Shown: piece after piece, positions 57,163 to 64,000 of the stretch | How the letters are laid out: every line of letters starts with the position of its first letter | How positions within the stretch are numbered: position 1 is the first letter of the stretch | Assembly (NCBI GenBank): GCA_907163375.1 | Contig: CAJQUW010006407.1 | Span: 248,001 to 312,000, forward strand | Direction of reading: 5' to 3' | Length of the DNA stretch: 64,000 nt | Source of the DNA: Prostheceraeus crozeri | Taxonomy: Eukaryota; Platyhelminthes; Polycladida; Euryleptidae | Position numbers and translations under genes: made by a program | Notes under the pieces: generated by a model | The model's input: only the letters and a program-made list of their open reading frames with translations | What the model was told of the DNA's origin: nothing | The model's database searches: none

Positions 57163-57665
57163 TCACACACACGTAAAAGATAACAACTCACTGTCACAAA
57201 TTCTATGATGCTGCTGGCCACGTCCATGATGTTCTATTACAAAACAAAACAAATTAAATATACTACTATCTACAATAAAAAGTAATAAGCAAAATACAGA
57301 CACTTCTTCAAAATAAAAAGAAAGTGAACACTCACTGCAAAATGAACTTTCAACATCGGTCGATTGTGAGACCACTATCTCTATTGAAAGTATTGTTTCT
57401 CGTGATATTAATTCCATTCCTTGATTCGTCTTCTCCTCTGTCAAAGTTCAGTCTGCGGTTGCGTGCAAGACTGTGTTCGCTAATTACTGAGCACATCTTC
57501 ACCTCACTTGTCCTTTTTTCGTGCTCTCTCTTCTGCTCTTTAGCCCTCCGCGACGTTTCTCCAACATAAACCTCGTCACAATCTCTGCAAGCACCTCGAC
57601 CTTGTCCAGCTTTGGTCTGCTGATAATATCTCGTAAGGTTAGCGTCCTTGAAATAAATCACAAGT
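57163..57665 (-). mobile_element. Penelope-like element 3' fragment with GIY-YIG endonuclease
   Basis: The minus-strand frame 57661-57350 contains CRDCDEVYVGETSRRAKEQK and then EHEKRTSE, a GIY-YIG core (VYVGET, R, EH), followed later by INITRNNTFNRDSGLTID, a block usual near the C-terminus of these proteins. A further frame to 57163 contains EHHGRGQQHHRIC, also family-like. The RT domain is absent. Unlike the two other Penelope-like fragments here, I see no inverted tail. It is a truncated fossil with broken frame. Confidence 0.8.
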
Positions 57666-60047
57666 CAAATGAGAACACGCTTTTGAAGTATTACTGTTAA
57701 GTTAAGTGCAATGATTCTCAGGGAAGAACCTTTGTAGCTGCCAAACGCTCAATAGGCCTATCTATTCATCAGTGACATTCTGACGACCATCTGCGCAAGA
57801 TATAATAGTCACAGGCATCTTTATTGCAAGATAATGTTATATTTGGAAAAGCAAAGGACATTTCATGGAAACTGCTTTTGTTTGCAAGTGTAGCTGCCTC
57901 ACAATAGGACATTCGTGTGACTTTGCCAATTTGGAAAGTTCCTTCCTCTACTGATGACACCGTTGTGAGTTCGTCAATATCTCAGATGAAAAGTCAGAAT
58001 GAGTAAAGTGACTTAGTGGGGAAATGTCATAGTGCAAAGTGGGCGTTGACTTCCTTCGATGTCTTGTTTGAGGATAATTCTAGTTATTATTCCCAAGAAT
58101 TTTCATTTTCGAAAATGTTATCAGTTTGAGACTTCATTCAGTTGAAGAACATCAATCAATCGTCAGAATTGCATTTCAGGCTTATCAATCAAACCAATAA
58201 TACTGCAGCAGAAGTCGTTTGCTATGGACAGACGTGATAGGGACGGAATTTCTCCTAATCTAATGCGGGCAACGAAAGCTGTTAGAAGCAAGGGATTTTG
58301 AACAGGCGAATTGCAGGCTTTAAGGGGTTCCTAAGAAAAAATCTTGAAAGAAAACTCGTCATTTAAAACCCGGAATGACGAATTTTAAGACTCATCTGAG
58401 AAGTTTATTGACAGTAACTTCCGAACTGACATCAATTACACACTCCAAGATTTATTACAAGCATATAGATTCAAATTGGGATGAATATGATGAAATTTTC
58501 TAGTTTGCTGCATTTGTCTCTACAAACTTTGTACCTAGGCTAATTTATGTGGTAGTTTATTTCTCTATTCAACTCAGAAGCTTCATACAATTTGCCATGG
58601 CGTCCACGTTTGATCAATGGATCAGTACATTGATATTTTTGTGCTATTCATTTCGTAAGCAACTCACAATCTTCCACAATTTTGATAATTTTTAGATCTA
58701 TTCTCTGTTCGCAGGTGTCTGCAATAAGTGACATCAACTATATTATGGAAACAGGTTTTTGGCATAGTTTCCATCGAATGAAAGGTGAATATTTTCATCC
58801 GACCATTAGCATGTCAAATTAGTAATCAGCAGTTGAAGTCAGCTCCTAAGCATTCACTTCCCGACTTAAGAAACTGTCTGGAAAGTAGCGGGTTCGAATT
58901 TCCATCAATGGTAAATTTTTTGTGTTATTTTCTTGGTCGCTAATATTCAATCATGAATTCTTCGATCATAAGGCAGCGATGAGTCATTTAGATTTACTCG
59001 ATGTGATGTGATTGTTCTTGGATTCATTACTTATTTCTCAGAAATGAGGGTTAATTCGAGTTGCCTTCATAGTTTGACAACATTAGTGACGCAGTATGGA
59101 GTGTTGTGCAGCGTATAGGCCTAGACTTACCATCAGGAGAGCGGTTTGAGCGATATTTTGCAATGAAAAGTGCAACGAAAATCTGTCAGTCACTACCTTT
59201 TTGATGAAATTTAAAAACATCAAGAGTTCAATCGACTTCATCTCATTCAAGTAAATAAGAAAATTACTTGAGAAAGTTATTAGTCGACTCCATTCAAAGA
59301 CGAACATGTGAGAAGGATGATTTCCGGCATGAAATGTTGTTATTTCATCACTACGAAGTATAATGTTGAGTACCACATCCACAGCCTATTCCGTGATATT
59401 CCAGCATTCAAGAGAAAATCATCTCAACTTCTATGATAATGTAAAGAAAAGCGAAGGACAGACGGAGTCAGGACAACTTTGCATCGTTAACTAAAGGTGT
59501 AAGATGAAAGAAAGTCTAGAGGATGCAAAATTAATCCTTTCTACGGTTGTGGAAGTAGCGGTGTGTCATGAGCGCCAATAAATTGCCTTCCAGAAAATCC
59601 TTATAGTTGAGCAGTGGTGAGTAGATGGAGGAGAATGACGGAAGTTGGGAAGAATTTGACTCCTCGTTTCCAATAACATAGACAAGTCGAGTTAGAAATT
59701 TCGGCTCCGTGATGCTAGACATTATCAGCTTGATCAGAAACAAATTCCTGATAATCTGGTGATAATGAATCTTAATGGAGACAGTCGGAGCAATGACATA
59801 AGACACGACTTTTGCCGTGTCAGGACTAGTTCATGGATTGAACAGAAAGTTTCAATTACTGATAATTCTGTGAAACATGAATGGTCTTAGAGAGTACAGC
59901 TGTCAAATGGCGACAGATTGTATGGAGGTTGAAGGAACGTCATGTCCGTAGACGTGATATTGATTTCCAAGAAGGTTATGAGACCTTTAGCGAAGACCTT
60001 CTTTTACATGATTTATCATTTATCTCCACTGTTCACATTGTGTGCTG
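57666..60047. other. Presumed NCX intron
   Basis: About 2.4 kb with no recognised exon or repeat. Minus-strand frames at 59083-59382 and 59531-59806 do not resemble known proteins. Confidence 0.4.
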
Positions 60048-60235
60048 GTGATCTCCGTGGCACAGTGGTTAAGTGTTTGGCCTAGCGATCTTTCGGTCCA
60101 GAGGTCGAGCCCCGAAAGTGTCTTTGGAAGTCGCCAGGAAGAGAATCTGGACTAAAAGAGCACAACGCTCCAGATTAAAGTCTGACTGTGTCAGCACCGT
60201 CCAAGTTCCCAATAAGGAGGAGAAGTGACGTTAGA
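60048..60235 (+). mobile_element. SINE family A copy, best preserved
   Basis: It reads ATCTCCGTGGCACAGTGGTT, GGCCTAGCGATCTTTCGG, TCCAGAGGTCGAGCCCCGAA, AGTCGCCAGGAAGAG, CTAAAAGAGCACAACGCTCC, GTGTCAGCACCGTCCAAGT, and then ends AGGAGGAGAAGTGACGTTA. The head is tRNA-like with recognisable A and B box positions, and the body is shared by six copies in this window. Confidence 0.82.
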
Positions 60236-60849
60236 CAATCATTCTTTAAATTATTCATCTCAAGTAACGTTTAGGAAGTTTATGTTGGTAGATGAATCAT
60301 TGTGGACTTCAACCGAACAGAAAGTTAGAAGTAATTAGAAAATGCTAAAGAGAAATAGATACTACATAAAGATTATTACATAAATATAGATTCATAAATA
60401 ACGGCACTGCTATCCATTGAGCCCTAAGTCGATGTTGACGTGAACAAAGTTTGCAGGAATCAGCTGTCAACTTACTTTCAATGGGCATGCCGTAATCCTG
60501 GCCATGTTGCCTGATCACTGTGACACATGTTCTCCACAGATAGATGATGATGTTACTTGCTTCTGCTAACTCTCAGTCGTGCGAATGAGTGGCTAAGAAA
60601 ACCGATGCTCGGTAAATAAATTGTCTTCTTCAAGTCTTCATTGCTGTCATCAATCGACTGATAATATCACGCGATTAAGAGAAAGGTCAAGATGCAGCAA
60701 GTGGCTCAGACCCGAACTTTGCCAAGCCGAGGAAGAGGCATAAACAACGCTCAGGTTATCAAGGGGTCTTTGTCATTTTGTAGTAAACTTCTCAGCAACT
60801 TTTTATCAACACACTGCAACAATTTTCAATGGTCATCAGATCGGTGGAG
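60236..60849. other. Unassigned flank of the G-less tract
   Basis: Ordinary base composition with no recognised gene. The frame at 60692-60877 runs into the G-less tract and is probably chance. Confidence 0.4.
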
Positions 60850-61340
60850 TTCCTTTCCAACAATAATTTTCATATAACTTCACATCCCAACTCCTTAACA
60901 AATCACCCTAAAATCTAATTTTTCACCCCAGCAAAACACAATTTTTTAAATTAAACAAATAAACAAATAAACACAACAATCAATAACTATCATAAATAAA
61001 TGACTAAAATACTTTAAATTATCAAATATAAACAAACCTAACATATTTAATCCAAATTACTCATAAAAAATTTAACATTCTTCAACCAAACTCAACCATC
61101 CCCCTTTCCCCAAAACACCACCACACCCCACAATCTACCATCCTCTTAACAACCCCCCCATACCTATATACCTCAATCATCCCCCCTCCACCCAATACCA
61201 CCCACACCACTAACATCCCAAACATCCCCCTCATCATACTCTATCCCACTATCCAACACACATCTCCCCCCCACACCCACACACCCCAAAATATATCAGA
61301 TATAATTTTCCCCCACTATCCATCACCCCAATAAAAACCC
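60850..61340 (+). other. G-less plus-strand tract
   Basis: From about 60850 to 61340 the plus strand contains only about three G residues. In the 420 bases 60901-61320 I count about 170 A, 150 C, 97 T and 3 G. The first part is A-rich (about 52% A, 28% T, 19% C), which is what ordinary local DNA would look like if every G had become A. The second part (61081-61320) is about half C. There is no tandem unit; words such as ACCCCAC, CACACC and CATCCC recur irregularly. No protein or RNA feature is recognised. The left edge is abrupt, after TCGGTGGAGT. Confidence 0.9.
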
Positions 61341-61640
61341 GCACAAGAATCTAGCCTTGTTTCAATCATTGATTCGCCAGGTCTGTCCTCGTCACCTCCC
61401 CATATATCGCAACCGCTTGAAGTATAAGCAGACTCTTACCACACGAAGCGTGCTGTCATACCCACCCCGACGTCAGCCAGGTCTATGCCTAATGCACAAG
61501 CAACGGCACCTTCGACACCCCCCCCCAATCTATAACACGACGCCTCCTACTCTCGCCCCTCCCCAATGTCCCCTCGACCCCTTACCTTTCCGCGCAGTGA
61601 TTGCAGCATGAGGAAAGCATGCAAAATACTGACGATTCTA
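61341..61640 (+). other. C-rich, G-poor shoulder of the G-less tract
   Basis: G returns here but remains scarce relative to C, with runs such as CACCCCCCCCCAATC (about 61517) and CGCCCCTCCCCAATG. Skew fades by about 61640. The plus-strand frame at 61357-61611 is proline-rich only because of base composition and resembles no known protein. Confidence 0.6.
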
Positions 61641-63520
61641 CTGAGCTCACGAACTGTACTTTTTCTCATTTCTTTAAACATCACTCTTCAATTGTTTTCA
61701 GTCAAACTATATTATTGTGGCATTCATAAATCAGATTTTCTAATATCTAATTATAGAGAACATCTATTATTTGATCACTGTGTGATCAATTCTGGCCACC
61801 ACTGTATGCGCACCCACTTCGCCTTTGGCTTAGAGGAATAATACCGTTTGATATTCGTCGATCCGGAAAATATATCCCATGAAACAAGATTTCCTCTCTT
61901 AAAGCTATTTGATTGATTAGAATATGTGCACATAACATTCGTCTTCAGAAATATCAGGAAGTCGTCGTACAGAAGTGACAAATTGCAGTCCATTGCAGTC
62001 TGTTAAAGTCATCAGATTTTGTTATTCATTCACTGGAGGCCTATGTCAACACGAATATTTCGCCAATCTGACATTGTTCCTCTACAACTTCGTGTGAGAG
62101 TTTTCCTCATATTATGATGATCTTGGCGTTAATAACTTCTATGTTTGTAAGGCATCGTTTGACCCCGTTTTCAACCCATCGATTCAAGAGCCGCCCATGC
62201 CATAACAACATTTCTATCGCCAACTCTATAACATGAAGTGATTGTGTAATGTCTCAGGAGAAGTGTCGCTTTACCAGCAAGACTCGCGAAATGGAAGTGA
62301 ACAAGATTGACAAATATTATTGAGAAACGCTGATGTTTCACGAATACCTTCGACGGAACTGAAAAATTGACTAAATATTTGTCTTTCAATATCGCCGCTT
62401 ATTTCGACAGTTTCGATATCAAAGACAGAGGGCTGTCTCAACAATACGCATCAGAGTGGCTACAGACACGTATATAAAAGCATCTGACGCAATCCCTTCA
62501 GCAATATTCCCACGCTGAACAACCCTCGATCATGGACAGTTAGATACAGGTATTGCTCTTGGATTTTGACATTTCAATGTCGTTTGGAAGTTGCACTAGC
62601 TTCCTGGGGCGATGTAGTTAAAGTACTTTGTAAATTCTTCAATGTAGGTGAAAATGTTACGTAGCGATAATAGCCGAAAGAGACTTGTATTTTCAAGTTT
62701 TAGATATTTTTGTGAATTCTTTCTATCAGGGGTGGTTCCTTTAGATATGAGTCATTTTACTAGACCATTGAAGTAATAACAACTATTATGGAACTGCACT
62801 TTCGCTAGGTTTGCAGAGGCATTTGCTCATGAAAGCTTCCGAAGTCAAAAGTCAATAGTTGTTTATTTTCAAAAAGCTTTGGAAAACAATAATTATTTTC
62901 ACGAAGATTAAAAAGTCAACTTTTCAGTACGAGATGCGATATCGTTGTCGAGAAAGCGCAGCGATCGAGAGAACTATATCGCTCAGAGCACTGAAAAGGA
63001 CTTTTTGATCGAGTGAAGGTGATTGAGTTCTATGCATGCATCTCCATCTGGAATATGTTAGATATCCTAGCGTCCTATTTGTCGGCCATACATTAAGAAG
63101 TCTACGGCCATACTTGGAAATTCTATCCATGGACTAGGAATAGACATAGGCTACTAAACATTGCAATAGAAGAAATGCTAGATTTAGGCACTTGTCAAAA
63201 TAATCCAATTACAATCGAAATTACAATCAAAATAATGAATAGGGAAAATAAAATCATGACGAAAATACACTTTGCAGCACAAAAGTTCACGAACTGCAAA
63301 GTGTTGACGGCAAAAACTGAAAAGTTGATCACATACTGTAAAGTAATGCTCATGCGCTCTGAGGGCTATGGCAATATCATCTTGTCAACACATGCATAGA
63401 AATAAATTACTATGTTATGCATGGAATACATTCGTATACAATACGGCGTGCTATCGAAAAAATCAAACAGATCAGGAAGGAGAGGAGTTGATTATTGGGC
63501 ATTTACGTAGATTTCAGATT
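61641..63520. other. Presumed NCX intron
   Basis: About 1.9 kb without a recognised exon or repeat. The missing NCX exon encoding the acidic stretch and SCFDYVMHF was sought here by eye and not found. Confidence 0.4.
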
Positions 63521-63521
63521 C

Positions 63522-63770
63522 TTAGCGGTTGATCCCTTCTTTTGTGACCATGAGTAGCTCGTTGGCTTTTTTAATAAATCTTGCGATGGATTTTAAATGC
63601 CTTGTAGTCAAGGTACTCATTAATTTATGAAATTCCACTATCGTGTCGCAATAACATAGCAATGGTGCAGTTTGTTGCCGTATATTTTGATACAATGGAC
63701 ATTCTATCATGAAGTGATATAACTTCAAAGTTCACATACACGTTCTTCATATCGCAATCTATTTCCATAA
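63522..63770 (-). mobile_element. LINE 3' end, C-terminal HxxxCP region
   Basis: The minus strand encodes YHFMIECPLYQNIRQQTAP and, after a gap, KLMSTLTTRHLKSIARFIKK. This matches the last 70 residues of a widespread invertebrate LINE type (E-D-E-x-HF-x-x-x-CPLY-x-x-x-R, then a helical LMSS...LA-x-F tail). Just upstream, in another frame, RYEERVCEL suggests the C-x-x-C half of the same zinc-like cluster, so a frameshift lies near 63725. It is 5' truncated and dead. Confidence 0.7.
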
Positions 63771-64000
63771 CTGCCTGTTACAAAATGTAATATATGATTT
63801 TTTGTCCTAAATTTTATTCAGTTCAGCGAAGTCTCGTGAGCTAAATGTTCTGATGGATAGATAACGCAAGCGTCGATAAAATATCTCACTGTTTTCGTGT
63901 TTGATTGAAAGATTGAATTCACTTCTATTTTAGTGCGATATTTCGCAGTTTTTGCGTCCACAGGTACAATTTAAGAGAGAAATGGATCTTTCTCATTGAT

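Noticed and set aside
61357-61611. Proline-rich frame next to the G-less tract
   Set aside because: The composition follows from C-richness, and no domain is seen.
1-64000. CRISPR arrays, bacterial operons, rRNA genes, complete LTR retroelements
   Set aside because: No regularly spaced repeats, ribosome-binding-site-led gene strings, rRNA cores, or long direct terminal repeats with gag/pol motifs were seen on either strand.
49834-64000. Downstream NCX exon (acidic stretch, SCFDYVMHFLTVFWK)
   Set aside because: Looked for as TGGAAAGT and acidic GAT/GAA runs. The TGGAAAGT hits at about 57931 and 58880 are not in a matching frame, so the exon is probably beyond the window.

Overview
This is AT-rich animal nuclear DNA, most likely from an invertebrate. 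The evidence is spliced exons of a metazoan sodium/calcium exchanger, very large introns, and a dense mix of tRNA-derived SINEs, LINE tails, Penelope-like elements, hAT transposons and long hairpin MITEs. The species cannot be named from the sequence. No bacterial-type genes, CRISPR arrays or rRNA genes are visible. Nearly all longer open frames lie inside repeats or look like chance.

The one host gene I can support is a plus-strand SLC8-family Na+/Ca2+ exchanger (NCX/CalX type). Two exons are clear, at 32462-32571 and 49734-49833. Together they encode the end of the big cytoplasmic regulatory loop, just before the second membrane half. A third small exon at about 25879-25929 matches the variable cassette region that precedes them in vertebrate NCX genes, and its reading phase fits. 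A fourth possible cassette exon at 8226-8288 has good splice sites and the same 1-1 phase, but its peptide is not recognisable. The intron between the two clear exons is over 17 kb. Most of the window is therefore probably intron of this single gene; the transmembrane exons lie outside it.

The introns are crowded with mobile DNA. From left to right: a LINE tail (0.87-1.2 kb); a tRNA-like locus (7.0 kb); a Penelope-like fragment with a MITE inside it (9.6-10.5 kb); a LINE tail bracketed by inverted repeats (11.0-11.5 kb); a near-perfect long hairpin (11.8-12.6 kb); an hAT element and a second hairpin family (13.7-15.3 kb); a hAT MITE, another hairpin, a LINE RNase H tail and a second Penelope-like fragment (18.2-21.2 kb); a third hairpin family (22.2-23.0 kb); an hAT element with GACCG-type repeats (23.8-24.6 kb); two inverted-repeat elements (30.4-31.7 kb); further hAT MITE copies (32.8, 39.1-40.0, 44.8 and 54.2 kb); a LINE fragment (38.3-39.0 kb); an hAT element with GCGATTAAT-type repeats directly upstream of an exon (48.6-49.6 kb); a third Penelope-like fragment (57.2-57.7 kb); and a LINE tail (63.5-63.8 kb). 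Two SINE families are scattered throughout.

The strangest stretch is 60850-61340, where the plus strand almost completely lacks G (about 3 in 490 bases) while the flanks are ordinary. It is followed by a C-rich shoulder. This is the best candidate for something undescribed, for example strand-specific G-to-A (minus-strand C-to-T) hypermutation, or a functional G-less tract.
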